A stretch of DNA of 64,000 bases from Terriglobia bacterium (GTDB lineage Bacteria > Acidobacteriota > Terriglobia > Acidiferrales > UBA7541): the NCBI GenBank assembly GCA_020073705.1, contig JAIQES010000016.1, forward strand, positions 1 through 64,000, given 5' to 3'. The notes under the pieces are model-generated. The model made no database searches. It worked only from the letters and a program-made list of their open reading frames with translations, and was not told the DNA's origin. The position numbers and the translations under genes were made by a program. Below, piece by piece: positions 9,314-20,188 of this stretch; within the stretch, counting starts at the first letter, position 1; each line of letters opens with the position of its first letter.

Positions 9314-11545
9314 TCAGACTTTATAGAGACGTTCGACACCGAAAATGCCGGATATCTTACGGATATTGGCCATGATGCGCTCAAGATGTTTGCGGTCGTT
9401 GATTTCGAGTGTGAGATCGATCCGGGCGTGCAGATTGTCGGGGTGGCTGCCAAAGGTGCGAATATTCGAACCGGTCTCGCTAATGACGGTGGTGATGTCA
9501 GCGAGCATCCCGGGACGGTCCTGCGCACGGATCAACAGCGTGACCGGGTAGATAGCCCCGGCGACGCCGCCCCAATCAACATCGATGCGCCTCTCGATTT
9601 GATAAAGCAGATTCTGGACGTTAGGACAGGACTTAGAATGGACGGCGACGCCGCGGCCACGCGTAACGTAACCGACGATCTCGTCTCCCGGAATCGGATT
9701 GCAGCACTTGGCGCGGAATGCCATCAGGTCGGCCTGGCCGCCGACCTGCAAAGTAGGTTCGCCGACCCTTAGCATGCGTTTGACTGTGGAGACAAGGCGC
9801 GCGGGGGCCGCCTCGGCTTGTTCGGGCTTGTCCCGGAGCGGCTCCCCCAGCGCATTCGAAAGAACTTGCCGCGCGGAAAACTTCCCGTAACCTAAATCGG
9901 CTAGCAAATCTTCGAGCTTCGCGCATCCATATTCGGTAGCCACACGGCGCAAATCCGCTTCGGGAATTTTCTTCAGGCTGCGCCCCACCTGGCGCGCTTC
10001 GCGATCCAACAAACGTCGGCCGACTTCCGTGGCCTGGCTGCGTTCGATGAAATTGATATGATGACGGATCTTGCTCCGGGCGCGAGAAGTGCGCACAAAG
10101 TTCAGCCAATCCCGGCTAGGGGCATGGCCCTTCTGCGTCAGGACCTCGACGACGTCACCGTTAGAAAGATGGTGCCGCAACGGGACAATCTGGCCATTCA
10201 CCTTTGCGCCGGCGCATTGATTGCCCACTTCGGTATGAACGGCATAGGCAAAATCGACCGGCGTGGCGCCGCGCGGGAGCGCGAACACCTTGCCCTTCGG
10301 GGTGAACGCATAAACTTCTTCGGGGTAGAGGTCCACCTTGAGCGTCGACATAAATTCCGACGGCTCCTGCATCTCCTTGACCCATTCAATCAATTGTCGC
10401 ATCCACAGAATGCGCTGATCGTCGGCGTCGGATACATCTTTGCCATCCTTGTATCTCCAGTGCGCGGCCACCCCTTGTTCGGCGATGCGATGCATTTCCT
10501 GGGTGCGGATCTGGACTTCAAAGGTCCGCCCGGCATGGATGACCGTCGTGTGGAGCGACTGGTACAGATTTGGCCGGGGCATCGCGATGTAATCCTTAAA
10601 ACGGCCGGGAACCGGACGCCAGACCTGGTGGATCACACCCAGGGTCGCGTAACAGTTGCGAATCGTGTCGGTGATCACGCGGACGGCAAGCAAATCGTAA
10701 ATCTGGTCAACCGTGCGGTGCTGGCGCAGACTTTTCTGATGAATCGAGTAGAGCCGCTTGAGGCGGCCTTCGACCTCGGCGACAATGCCATTTTCCTCCA
10801 GCTGCTTGCGAATCGTATCCTGCAATTCCGTGAGAAACACTTCGAACTCTTTCCTCTTCAAAACGACGGTTTTCTGAAGAGCCTGGTAGGCTTCAGGCTC
10901 CAGGTAGCTGAAGGCGAGATCTTCGAGCTCTCCGCGAATCAGGCCCATCCCAAGGCGATGCGCAATGGGAGCATAAATGTCGAGCGTCTCCCGGGCGATG
11001 CGTTGCTGTTTTTCGGGAGGAAGAAAACCGAGCGTGCGCATGTTGTGGAGCCGGTCGGCAAGTTTCACCACGACGACGCGAACGTCATTGACCATGGCAA
11101 GCAGCATCTTGCGGACGTTTTCGGCTTGGCGGGCTTCGGGAGCCAGCAGGTCCAGGCGGCTGATTTTCGTGACACCCTCGACCAGCCGGGCGATGTCCGG
11201 GCCGAAGCGTTCCACGACGCGCGCCGAGGAAATGCGCGTATCCTCGACCACATCGTGCAACAGGGCGGCACAAAGCGTCGTGATGTCCAGCTTCATGTCC
11301 GCCAGGATGTGCGCGACTTCCAGCGGATGCGAAAGATAAGGATCGCCAGACTGGCGCAACTGTGTGCGGTGCTGTTCTGCGGCAAATTCGAACGACCGCC
11401 GAAGTAACTCAATGTCGCTGGCCGGGCGCGTCTGCCGGACCTTCTCGACCAGTTCGAGGAATCGCGACTGCAGCGCGCGCGATGTGCGCTCTGTTCTGGG
11501 GCTGACAAGCGAAGGCAGACCCGCCGACTTTTCGATCGAAGACAT
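9314..11545 (-). CDS. rel: Bifunctional (p)ppGpp synthetase/hydrolase Rel
   Basis: A 743-residue RelA/SpoT homologue that makes and degrades the stringent-response alarmone (p)ppGpp. The N-terminal HD hydrolase domain is intact (His73; HDVVEDT at 97-103; KLADRLHNMRTL), so hydrolysis is expected. The synthetase domain follows (RFKDYIAMPR, NLYQSLHTTV), then a TGS domain (VYAFTPKGKVFALPRGATPVDFAY), a conserved helical region with zinc-finger-like Cys residues (AKCCNPIPGDEIVGY) and a C-terminal ACT domain. The first in-frame codon is further upstream, but the ATG at 11545 starts the conserved protein. As the only long RSH protein in the window it is probably the single ribosome-linked Rel. Confidence 0.96.
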   Translation of the reverse strand: MSSIEKSAGLPSLVSPRTERTSRALQSRFLELVEKVRQTRPASDIELLRRSFEFAAEQHRTQLRQSGDPYLSHPLEVAHILADMKLDITTLCAALLHDVVEDTRISSARVVERFGPDIARLVEGVTKISRLDLLAPEARQAENVRKMLLAMVNDVRVVVVKLADRLHNMRTLGFLPPEKQQRIARETLDIYAPIAHRLGMGLIRGELEDLAFSYLEPEAYQALQKTVVLKRKEFEVFLTELQDTIRKQLEENGIVAEVEGRLKRLYSIHQKSLRQHRTVDQIYDLLAVRVITDTIRNCYATLGVIHQVWRPVPGRFKDYIAMPRPNLYQSLHTTVIHAGRTFEVQIRTQEMHRIAEQGVAAHWRYKDGKDVSDADDQRILWMRQLIEWVKEMQEPSEFMSTLKVDLYPEEVYAFTPKGKVFALPRGATPVDFAYAVHTEVGNQCAGAKVNGQIVPLRHHLSNGDVVEVLTQKGHAPSRDWLNFVRTSRARSKIRHHINFIERSQATEVGRRLLDREARQVGRSLKKIPEADLRRVATEYGCAKLEDLLADLGYGKFSARQVLSNALGEPLRDKPEQAEAAPARLVSTVKRMLRVGEPTLQVGGQADLMAFRAKCCNPIPGDEIVGYVTRGRGVAVHSKSCPNVQNLLYQIERRIDVDWGGVAGAIYPVTLLIRAQDRPGMLADITTVISETGSNIRTFGSHPDNLHARIDLTLEINDRKHLERIMANIRKISGIFGVERLYKV

Positions 11546-11676
11546 TGCTCTATATTCTAATCTTAGGTCTATTTGATGCAACCGGCGAGGAAAGAGTTCC
11601 GCGCGCGATGAGGGACTGCGCACAACGGATTGCCGCCACGGGACTTACGACCGGAAAAACGGGCAGGCCAAAAATA

Positions 11677-11706
11677 AAGAGGCGGCCCTTTTGTGGACCG
11701 CCTCTT
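11677..11706 (-). terminator. Rho-independent terminator of the TPR lipoprotein gene
   Basis: A 9-base perfect stem (AAGAGGCGG at 11677-11685 pairing with CCGCCTCTT at 11698-11706) followed on the minus strand by TTATTTTT. It lies 38 bases past the stop at 11745 and separates the TPR gene from rel. Confidence 0.88.
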
Positions 11707-11744
11707 GTCCAAACAACTGTGTTGAAGGGTTTCCGTATAGTCCG

Positions 11745-12599
11745 TTAGGACGTCTTGGCCGGGGCTTCCATCTTCTTCTGCTTGATTTCTTTCGCCTTGT
11801 CGATCAAGTCGTCGGCTTGCTGAAGCAGAGAAGCGCGCTCATCAGGGGTGGCAGCTTCGTCGGCCTTGCGGCGGAGGAGAAGGTTCAGATAGGCCATGGC
11901 GTCGTCGTAGTCAGGGCGAAGCTCGATGGCCTTGCGCAGCTTCTCGATGCCTTCGTCAATCAGTTGACTGTTTGCCTTGACGTAATCTGCCCGGACGTCG
12001 GGCGGCATCAGCTCGTCATCCTTGAGCGGTTTGCCAGGGTGTGCCAGACGCCACTTGCCGCGCATCTCAAGGTGCGAGCGATACGCAAGCGTCCAGTCAA
12101 TGACGCCGACCCAGTAATAGGGATCCGGGTCCTCTGGCTTCAGGGCAATGTGCTTCATGTGATAGGTCTTCGATTCTTCAAACCGGGACGGTGTGAACGG
12201 CGTGCCAGCCATGTTGTAGAGAATCGACCCGACCCCATCGATCGCCGAGATATTGCCCGGATCCACCGAAAGAACGTCCTGGAATTCCTTGACGGCCTGC
12301 TCGCCCATACGGATATTCTCGTTCGAGGGCGCGCCTGGAATGTACTGAGTGGCATAGGCCGTGGCGAGATACAGGCGCGCATTCATCAACGTTGGATCGA
12401 GATCCTTGGCCTGCTTGAAGTCCTCAACCGCCTGGTCATATTTTCCGTTCGTATAGGCAACGACACCCTTATTGAGCAGGTCGCGGGCCTTGAGTTTGAC
12501 GCAGCCGCTGGCGCCGAAAGCGACGACAAGCGTGGCGGCGACTAGCATAGCCACGGACATAGTGTTCTTGGACTGCCGGAAATACAGAAAGGGATTCAT
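11745..12599 (-). CDS. TPR-repeat lipoprotein
   Basis: About 284 residues. An N-terminal hydrophobic segment ends in the lipobox FGASGC, so it should be an anchored envelope lipoprotein. The mature part carries tetratricopeptide repeats (LLNKGVVAYTNGKYDQAVED; NARLYLATAYATQYI; AVKEFQDVLSVDPGN; IEKLRKAIELRPDYDDAMAY), which are protein-protein interaction modules. The ATG at 12599 is chosen because it begins the signal peptide. It follows the tonB-exbBD cluster on the same strand and ends at a clear terminator. Its partner is unknown. Confidence 0.85.
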   Translation of the reverse strand: MNPFLYFRQSKNTMSVAMLVAATLVVAFGASGCVKLKARDLLNKGVVAYTNGKYDQAVEDFKQAKDLDPTLMNARLYLATAYATQYIPGAPSNENIRMGEQAVKEFQDVLSVDPGNISAIDGVGSILYNMAGTPFTPSRFEESKTYHMKHIALKPEDPDPYYWVGVIDWTLAYRSHLEMRGKWRLAHPGKPLKDDELMPPDVRADYVKANSQLIDEGIEKLRKAIELRPDYDDAMAYLNLLLRRKADEAATPDERASLLQQADDLIDKAKEIKQKKMEAPAKTS

Positions 12600-12861
12600 G
12601 GCAAACAAACCATCCTTGACGAACGAATATTTTGTGTAGCCCGATAGGGCAATGAAACATCTCACCAATGAGCCGGCAAAGGTTCCGCTTACGGGCCGGC
12701 CCTTTTCACTCCCACGTTACAGATGATGCTGCATACGCGGGCCCTAGCAGCATACTCTTCACTGGCATTGCTACAAAACAAAAACAACAACTTTTTTCTC
12801 TTCACGGACGACGGGAGGAACGACATCCGCATGTAGGAGAGGCCCGGTAAGCCGCCGCTCC

Positions 12862-13326
12862 TCACTTTCCGGCTTCGAGATTGGCCGTGATCAATCCAAC
12901 CTTATCGATGCCGGCGCCACGCATGACGTCTATCGCCCGCGCAATATCCGCAAAGCGGACCTTGTCATCCCCCTTGATGAAGGCGACTTTTTCAGCGCGC
13001 TCCTTGAAGACATCCGATAGACGCGGGCCGAGCGAATCCCAGGTGGCATCTTCCTCATTGATTTTCAGTGACACGCTCTGCGCCAACCCATCTTCGTCCA
13101 GTCGCCCTGCTTGAAGCACCTGGACGACGATCGTCCTCTGCGAAACTTCCTGTTGCGGCGTCTGGTTGGGCGGAGCCGGTTGCGGAACGATTGCGCTCAA
13201 CCCTTTTGGCGTCAGCGGCGTAATCACCATGAAAATGATGATCAGGACCAGCAGAATGTCAATCAGCGGCACGACGTTCGGGCTAGCCATCGAGCCGCCA
13301 CTCTTTTGACCAACATCCATTCCCAT
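12862..13326 (-). CDS. exbD: ExbD/TolR family protein (second copy)
   Basis: About 154 residues. One N-terminal membrane helix (VVPLIDILLVLIIIFMVIT) with the conserved Asp in PLIDI that carries protons, then a periplasmic ExbD/TolR domain ending AGIDKVGLIT. It acts with ExbB to transmit the proton-motive force to TonB. The ATG at 13326 has CGGAG upstream and gives normal length. It is the last gene of the tonB-exbB-exbD-exbD cluster. Its periplasmic domain differs clearly from the first copy (Pro/Gln-rich linker after the helix). Confidence 0.92.
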   Translation of the reverse strand: MGMDVGQKSGGSMASPNVVPLIDILLVLIIIFMVITPLTPKGLSAIVPQPAPPNQTPQQEVSQRTIVVQVLQAGRLDEDGLAQSVSLKINEEDATWDSLGPRLSDVFKERAEKVAFIKGDDKVRFADIARAIDVMRGAGIDKVGLITANLEAGK

Positions 13327-13443
13327 AGTCGTTGCTCCGTTCTGCGAATTCCCACGCCGTGAAGAAGGTCTTCCACGGCGGCTGCGATTCAAATGATGGC
13401 GCCGCGAGGCAAGGGCCGGCAGGCCCCCGCTTCTCGACGAGAA

Positions 13444-13893
13444 CTAGTCCCCTGCAGGTGGTGGCGGTGGCCTGAGACTTCGTTCGGCTTTATCGGTCAG
13501 CAAGCCGACGTTGTCCACGCCCGCCGAACGAATTTCGTCCACCACTTTGACCACATCGCCGTACTTGGCGCGACCGTCGCTTTTGATATAAACGGTCTTG
13601 TCCAATCTGTCGGAGATGAGGTCACGGACCCCCTCAGTAAGTTTCGAGATGTCGATTTTGTTCTTGAGCAGGAAAACGTCCCCGCTCGCGGAGATCGCCA
13701 CAATAACGGCGTCATCCTTATCGGCGTTTTTCATCTCCTCAGGATTGCTGACCTTCGCCAGATTCACCTGCACACCCTTCTGGAGCATGGGCGTGATCAC
13801 CATGAATATGATCAGCAGGACTAACATGATGTCGGCCATGGGGATGACGTTGGGTGCCGCCATCACCGCGCCGAGCTGAGGCTTGTAGGCCAT
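13444..13893 (-). CDS. exbD: ExbD/TolR family protein (first copy)
   Basis: 149 residues: a short cytoplasmic N-terminus, one membrane helix (VIPMADIMLVLLIIFMVIT) with the proton-path Asp in MADIM, and a periplasmic domain ending AGVDNVGLLTDK. It forms the ExbB/ExbD motor for TonB. The gene begins three bases after the exbB stop, so the two are almost certainly cotranscribed. Two non-identical ExbD subunits after one ExbB and one TonB suggest hetero-oligomeric or alternative motors. Confidence 0.94.
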   Translation of the reverse strand: MAYKPQLGAVMAAPNVIPMADIMLVLLIIFMVITPMLQKGVQVNLAKVSNPEEMKNADKDDAVIVAISASGDVFLLKNKIDISKLTEGVRDLISDRLDKTVYIKSDGRAKYGDVVKVVDEIRSAGVDNVGLLTDKAERSLRPPPPPAGD

Positions 13894-13896
13894 GGC

Positions 13897-14625
13897 TTAC
13901 TTCTTTCCGCCTGCACCACGGCGCGTAATAAAGTAGTTTACCAACTCCATCGAGGAGTTATCCATTTCCACGTCAAACGCCTCGACCTTGTTTGTGAAGT
14001 AGTTGTAGGCCCACACGGCGGGCACGGCGACAAGCAATCCAAGCGCGGTGGTGACCAGCGCTTCGGAAATCCCGCCGGCGACCGCCGACAACCCTGTGGC
14101 CTTGGTGGACTCGATGCCTTTAAACGCATTGATGATGCCGACCACGGTCCCGAACAGGCCGACGAAAGGCGCTGTAGAGCCGATCGTGGCTAGCCCGGAA
14201 AGTCCGCGCTTCATCTCCGCGTGCACGATGGCGACCGAGCGATCAAGGCCGCGCTTGGCAGCTTCAATCACTTCCATGTCGGCCACCTGCGAGGAAGCGG
14301 ATTGGAATTCGGATAGCCCCGTTGCGACAACCTTGGCGATATGGCTCTTCTTGTTGCGCTCAGCGATGGAGATTGCTTCGTCAAGTTTGCCCTCGCGCAG
14401 CGCCCCGGCAACCTGCTGAACGAAGATGCGGGACTGCTTGCGAGCCGCACTGTACATCAGCACGCGGTCGATCATCACGCCGAGCGACCACGCGGATAGA
14501 ACAAAGAGAAGGCCTACCACGATTTTTGCAATAATACTCATCGAGCCCCACATTGTCCTCAGGTCCCACTGGCCCGCCTGCAGGACAACCAAGTTCATTG
14601 CCACAACCGTTAGATTCCCAAGCAT
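13897..14625 (-). CDS. exbB: ExbB/TolQ/MotA family proton channel
   Basis: 242 residues with three membrane helices (about 30-52, 140-165 and 190-212), the typical ExbB topology, with the conserved GLFGTVVGIINAF and ALGLLVAVPAVWAYNYF segments that line the proton path. A good AAGGAG lies upstream of the ATG. It energises TonB with the ExbD proteins encoded downstream. Confidence 0.95.
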   Translation of the reverse strand: MLGNLTVVAMNLVVLQAGQWDLRTMWGSMSIIAKIVVGLLFVLSAWSLGVMIDRVLMYSAARKQSRIFVQQVAGALREGKLDEAISIAERNKKSHIAKVVATGLSEFQSASSQVADMEVIEAAKRGLDRSVAIVHAEMKRGLSGLATIGSTAPFVGLFGTVVGIINAFKGIESTKATGLSAVAGGISEALVTTALGLLVAVPAVWAYNYFTNKVEAFDVEMDNSSMELVNYFITRRGAGGKK

Positions 14626-14732
14626 GTGTTTCGCTCCTTTTTGTTTCGTTCGAAACTTACAGGCCGAGACCAGCGATTCGCTGTCCCCGGCCGACTCCCT
14701 GAATGGCGTCCGATAGACACTGCCGCCCTGAA

Positions 14733-15440
14733 CTAACCACCCATCGAGAACGTGACGGTAATCGTCGTATCCACTTCGACCGGGTCACCGTTGAGAAGCG
14801 TGGGCTTATAGAGCCACTGTTTAACCGCGTCCAGCGCCGCCTGCACTAGCAGCGGGTGACCAGAAACAACTTGAAGCTCCGCGACTTTGCCGTCCTTGTC
14901 GATAATCGCATGGAGGATGACGCTCCCCTGAATGCGCGCTTGGCGCGCCAGCGGGGGGTAAACCGGCCTAGTCTGATTGATAATCAATGCCGCCGTCACG
15001 TTACCACCCTGCTTGATGCGAGCCGGAGCCACCGGCTTTGGCGGCGGTGGAAGTGCAGCGCTACCAACCATAATCCCCTGCCCGGCAAGTCCGGTGAACA
15101 TTCCGCCCTGGACGCCCAAGTCCGGGGGAGGCGCCGCTTCCTTAAGGATGGTTACTTCTTTCGGGATGGCGCGGGGCGCCAACAGTTTATTTCCCTGGAT
15201 CAGTTTGACGATGGGCTTGACTTTCACCATCGCCTCCACTGGAGGAGGTGGTGGTGGTGGAGGCGGCGGAGCAACGAGCAAAGTCGTAAGAAACGCTTTG
15301 GGAAGCGCCTGGGTATAGATCAATGGGATCAGGATCAGGATGCCCAAAATAAGGCACTGAACAATTGCGGAAACAATCATTCCCCAGCCCGTGTTGCTCT
15401 TTTTCCCCACCGTTGTGGATTCAACTAGATCGTCAAACAT
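14733..15440 (-). CDS. tonB: Energy transducer TonB
   Basis: 235 residues: a cytoplasmic N-terminus, one membrane anchor (about 20-44), a run of ten prolines that forms the start of a rigid periplasmic linker, and a C-terminal TonB domain (RPVYPPLARQARIQGSV, then VVSGHPLLVQAALDAVKQWLYKP). It contacts TonB boxes of outer-membrane receptors to drive uptake. AGGAGG precedes the ATG. It begins the cluster with exbB and two exbD genes, 107 bases upstream of exbB. Confidence 0.95.
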   Translation of the reverse strand: MFDDLVESTTVGKKSNTGWGMIVSAIVQCLILGILILIPLIYTQALPKAFLTTLLVAPPPPPPPPPPVEAMVKVKPIVKLIQGNKLLAPRAIPKEVTILKEAAPPPDLGVQGGMFTGLAGQGIMVGSAALPPPPKPVAPARIKQGGNVTAALIINQTRPVYPPLARQARIQGSVILHAIIDKDGKVAELQVVSGHPLLVQAALDAVKQWLYKPTLLNGDPVEVDTTITVTFSMGG

Positions 15441-15491
15441 TGTACTTTCCTCCTGCCGAAAGCACTAGGCGTGCCCTAGCTCTTCCGGAGC

Positions 15492-16694
15492 TTATTGCCG
15501 GCTGCGGGTTCCGGTTACTGCTGCAGTCGCGCCCTGGCCCTTCCAATGGTTCCAAGCAACAACAAGAGGCGCGGCAATCCCAAAACTGGAGTATGTTCCT
15601 ACCATAATTCCGATCACCAGAGCAAACGAGAAAGCGCGCAGAACCTGACCGCCCATCAGGAACAGCACCATCACCGTCAGGAACGTCAGCCCACTGGTCA
15701 GGATGGTGCGCGAGAGCGTCTGGTTAATCGAACGGTTCACGATCGCGTGAAATGGTTCGCGCCGCATGAGCCGCATGTTTTCACGAATACGGTCGAAGAT
15801 CACGATCGTGTCGTTCATCGAATAACCGACCAAGGTCAGGAGCGCCGCAATTACAGTCAGCGAAATCTCAAAATGGAAAATCGAAAACAAACCCAATGTA
15901 ATGAGAACATCGTGAAAGACTGCCAACACGGCAGCGGCACCATACACCCACTCGAAACGAAATGCAATATAAACTAACATGCCCCCCAGGGCGTAGAGGG
16001 TGACCAAGACGGCCTGGCGCCGAAGCTCGGAGCCGACCTTCGGGCCCACAATTTCCACATTCGTGATGGCAAAGTTACTCGTATAGAAGGCAGCGCGGAG
16101 CGCGGCGATGACGGCCGCGCTTGCACCTGCAGAAGAGAGGTTGTCAAGGCTGGTTACGATGCCGCGGCTGTCCTTGTCGCGGAATGCGACGAGTTGGCGC
16201 GCGAGCTGGGCATAGCGATCCGCGGCGGCAGAGCCCAGACTTAGCGGATCCTTGCGAATCAGCACGTCCGAGATTGCCGCGGGACCGGCTGCGTTGAAAT
16301 CCTGTTTCCCTACTTCGCCGGAACCCAGGGTGGCGTGGAGCGCGTTCAGAATCGCTGTCTTCCCGGCATCCAGGGCCTCCGAACCCTGGCCCTTCTGCTC
16401 AAGCCCGATCATAACTTCGTTCGAATTCCGGGTGGCAATGTCGCTGATCGGCTGGATGACGCTCTCGCCCAGACCTTCTTTTACGAGGCCACCGCGCAGC
16501 TGATCGACCGGCGGAGTCCCGGCAAACCGGACATAAACCAGTGTGCCACCTTTGAAATCGATGCCATAGTAGAGGCCCCCCTTAGCTATCCAGGAGACGC
16601 ATCCGATCACCAGTAGGGCCAGGGAAAGAGCAAAAAAGTACTTCGCTTTGCCCATCCAGTCCAGATCAACCTGTTTGAAGAATTCCATGCGCAC
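15492..16694 (-). CDS. secF: Protein translocase subunit SecF
   Basis: 400 residues, the SecF half of the RND-type SecDF complex, which uses the proton gradient to pull secreted proteins through SecYEG from the periplasmic side. It shows the family start (YYGIDFKGGTLVYVRF) and six membrane helices, with the helix-4 region GYSMNDTIVIFDRIREN and the SLSRTILTSG-type segment (here TLSRTILTSGLTFLTVM). The start is ATG at 16694 or, two codons on, 16688. It directly follows secD on the same strand. Confidence 0.96.
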   Translation of the reverse strand: MRMEFFKQVDLDWMGKAKYFFALSLALLVIGCVSWIAKGGLYYGIDFKGGTLVYVRFAGTPPVDQLRGGLVKEGLGESVIQPISDIATRNSNEVMIGLEQKGQGSEALDAGKTAILNALHATLGSGEVGKQDFNAAGPAAISDVLIRKDPLSLGSAAADRYAQLARQLVAFRDKDSRGIVTSLDNLSSAGASAAVIAALRAAFYTSNFAITNVEIVGPKVGSELRRQAVLVTLYALGGMLVYIAFRFEWVYGAAAVLAVFHDVLITLGLFSIFHFEISLTVIAALLTLVGYSMNDTIVIFDRIRENMRLMRREPFHAIVNRSINQTLSRTILTSGLTFLTVMVLFLMGGQVLRAFSFALVIGIMVGTYSSFGIAAPLVVAWNHWKGQGATAAVTGTRSRQ

Positions 16695-16756
16695 TCTGAC
16701 CCGTTAGAGTTTGACACCGACTCTGAATGATTTGTTCCCGAATTCCAACTTCTTCG

Positions 16757-18382
16757 CTAAATACTCAATTCCGCCTCGCGAGGCATCCTGGCCAGATGCC
16801 AATCAAAAATGACCCGCGAGACATAGACCGACGTGAAGAGGTTTGCCAATAGCCCGATGACCAGGGTGATGGCAAAACCACGCACCGGACCTGTCCCGAA
16901 CAAGCCCAGAAACAGCGCTGAAACAACCGTCGTCACATGCGTATCAATAATTGTCAGAAAGGCGCGCTTGAATCCAAGGTCCACGGCGGAGACCGGGGCC
17001 TTTGAGGCACGCAGTTCTTCCCGGATGCGCTCGAAGATCAGCACGTTCGAATCCACGCCCATACCGATCGTCAGGATGACTCCGGCGATGCCGGGCAAGG
17101 TAAGCACGGCGCCGAAATAAGCCAATGCCGCGAGCAAGATGACCAGGTTCAGAATCAGCGCGAGGACCGCATTTGCACCGGAGAGCCGGTAGTAAACCAG
17201 CATGAACACCATCACCACCAACAGACTGACGATCGAAGCCCGCACGCCGTGGCGGATGGAGTCCGCGCCGAGCGATGGACCGACGGTGCGTTCTTCGAGA
17301 TACTTGATCGAGGCTGGAAGAGCGCCGGAACGCAACACCAGGGCGAGATCGTTGGCTTCTTGCTCGCCGAACTGTCCTTCGATCACACCCGTGTCATCGA
17401 TGCGGCCATTAATGACGGGGGCGGTTTGCAGTCTGTGCTCGAGGACGATTCCCAACTCTTTGCCGATATTCTGCTCGGTGAAGGGACCAAAGCGGCGGCC
17501 AGCTTCGGTAGAAAGCGTGAAATCCACATCGTAAAAACCGATATTTTTCGTGCTGCGCACGGCTGTGGCGCTGCGCAGGTCGCGGCCCGTCACAACCGGA
17601 ACGCGGTCGACCACGTACCAGCTCTCCGCAGACGGTTGGCTGGAACTGGCAGCTGAACTCTTGCCCTGCACCAGTTGCGAATTCGGCGGCAACACGCCTC
17701 CATGCGCGGCCATGGCGGCTGCTTCGGAGGAATACGGGGTCGAATCCAAAACCAAGTGTAGCTCCAATTGCCCGCCGGCCTGAATCACGCTCTTGGCGCG
17801 ATTAGGATCGCCTTCACCGGGCAGTTCAACGATGATTTCGTTATCTCCCTGGCCATAGGGAGCTACCAAAGGCTCCGTCAGACCAAGCGCATCGATGCGA
17901 CGTCTGATTGTTTCCTCGGCTTGGTCCATGGTCTGCTGCCGAATATTGGAAATTCGCGACGGCTTCATCGTTAGCAGGTAGCCGGAGGCCTCTCCGGGGG
18001 CTGGAGTAATATCCCAATCGGGAAACTGGTCGGAAACAAGATTGCGAGCGGCGCCAGCTTGTTCGGGAGCAATGTTATGCACCAAAATTTGCGTGTCGCT
18101 CAGCTTGCGAAGCTCATCATACCGAATGGCCTTGTCTTGAAACTGTGTTTTCAGATGGTCAAGAACCTGATCGGCTTCCTGGCTGACCGCCTCCTGCACC
18201 TGCACCTGCAGGATCAGGTGCGTTCCGCCCTGTAAGTCCAAACCGAGCTTGATGCGGTCTGAAAAATTCGATTTCATGGCGGATAAGGAGGTAGGAGTAT
18301 TGGGAATACCCACCAAACCGAAAATACAAATAACAATGATGGCTACAATGAAAACCGCTTTCCACTTGAGATTCGAATTCAT
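16757..18382 (-). CDS. secD: Protein translocase subunit SecD
   Basis: 541 residues. SecD has the GLDLQGGTHLILQV motif after the first membrane helix, a large periplasmic region, and the C-terminal five-helix bundle with GVDSNVLIFERIREELR. The SecDF complex supports the late steps of Sec export. Order tgt-yajC-secD-secF on one strand is the classic bacterial arrangement. The periplasmic region contains a short Gln/Ser-rich stretch (GKSSAASSSQPSAES), typical of linker variation. Confidence 0.97.
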   Translation of the reverse strand: MNSNLKWKAVFIVAIIVICIFGLVGIPNTPTSLSAMKSNFSDRIKLGLDLQGGTHLILQVQVQEAVSQEADQVLDHLKTQFQDKAIRYDELRKLSDTQILVHNIAPEQAGAARNLVSDQFPDWDITPAPGEASGYLLTMKPSRISNIRQQTMDQAEETIRRRIDALGLTEPLVAPYGQGDNEIIVELPGEGDPNRAKSVIQAGGQLELHLVLDSTPYSSEAAAMAAHGGVLPPNSQLVQGKSSAASSSQPSAESWYVVDRVPVVTGRDLRSATAVRSTKNIGFYDVDFTLSTEAGRRFGPFTEQNIGKELGIVLEHRLQTAPVINGRIDDTGVIEGQFGEQEANDLALVLRSGALPASIKYLEERTVGPSLGADSIRHGVRASIVSLLVVMVFMLVYYRLSGANAVLALILNLVILLAALAYFGAVLTLPGIAGVILTIGMGVDSNVLIFERIREELRASKAPVSAVDLGFKRAFLTIIDTHVTTVVSALFLGLFGTGPVRGFAITLVIGLLANLFTSVYVSRVIFDWHLARMPREAELSI

Positions 18383-18433
18383 GGTTTGGACTGGCTCAGG
18401 ACTCCGTAGGAACGCGTCGTTAACCCGGCCTTG

Positions 18434-18754
18434 CTACTCCTCCTTGCCTTCTGGCTGGAGGGAGGCCACCGCGGAACGCAGTACTTTCACCTTTACTTGA
18501 TCGGCGATGCGAAGCTGAATGGTATCGCCTTCGAGTCCCACGATTGTGCCAAATAAACCGCCGGATGTAACCACCTTGTCTCCGTTCTTGAGGGCGCTGA
18601 GCATTTGCTGGGTCTTCTTCTGCCGCCGCTGTGCGGGAAGGATGAGCAGCAAATAAAAGATGACCATGATGATGAGAAGCGGCGCGAAGGCCATCAGGCC
18701 TCCGGTGCCCTGAGCCATTAGAGAGAGAGTTGCGTGTGAAAACATCGTAGACAT
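18434..18754 (-). CDS. yajC: Sec translocon accessory protein YajC
   Basis: 106 residues with one N-terminal membrane helix (LLIIMVIFYLLLI), then the conserved RRQKKTQQMLSALKNGDKVVTSGGLFGTIVG. YajC associates with SecDF and SecYEG. It sits 51 bases upstream of secD and downstream of tgt, as in many bacteria. Confidence 0.96.
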   Translation of the reverse strand: MSTMFSHATLSLMAQGTGGLMAFAPLLIIMVIFYLLLILPAQRRQKKTQQMLSALKNGDKVVTSGGLFGTIVGLEGDTIQLRIADQVKVKVLRSAVASLQPEGKEE

Positions 18755-18933
18755 CGCATCGACCTTATGCTTAATCTTTTCGTTTCGACCGTTCCCTCAC
18801 CCGGCTGCGCGGACAAAAAGCCCCCCGCCACTCTTGCTATGTCAGGAGGGCAGGACTGCAAACTCTGTTCCCTTATTTACTCTATCACACCCACCAGCGG
18901 CGCGGACCCGGCATGCCCGGCGGTCGTTTTGCT

Positions 18934-20145
<1,212 letters not shown>

Positions 20146-20188
20146 TCACAGACACAATGTGCGGCACGATTTTGCTATCATCCCACCC

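Noticed and set aside
10058-11407. A 449-codon plus-strand frame
   Set aside because: Antisense shadow of rel, which has complete HD, synthetase, TGS and ACT domains.
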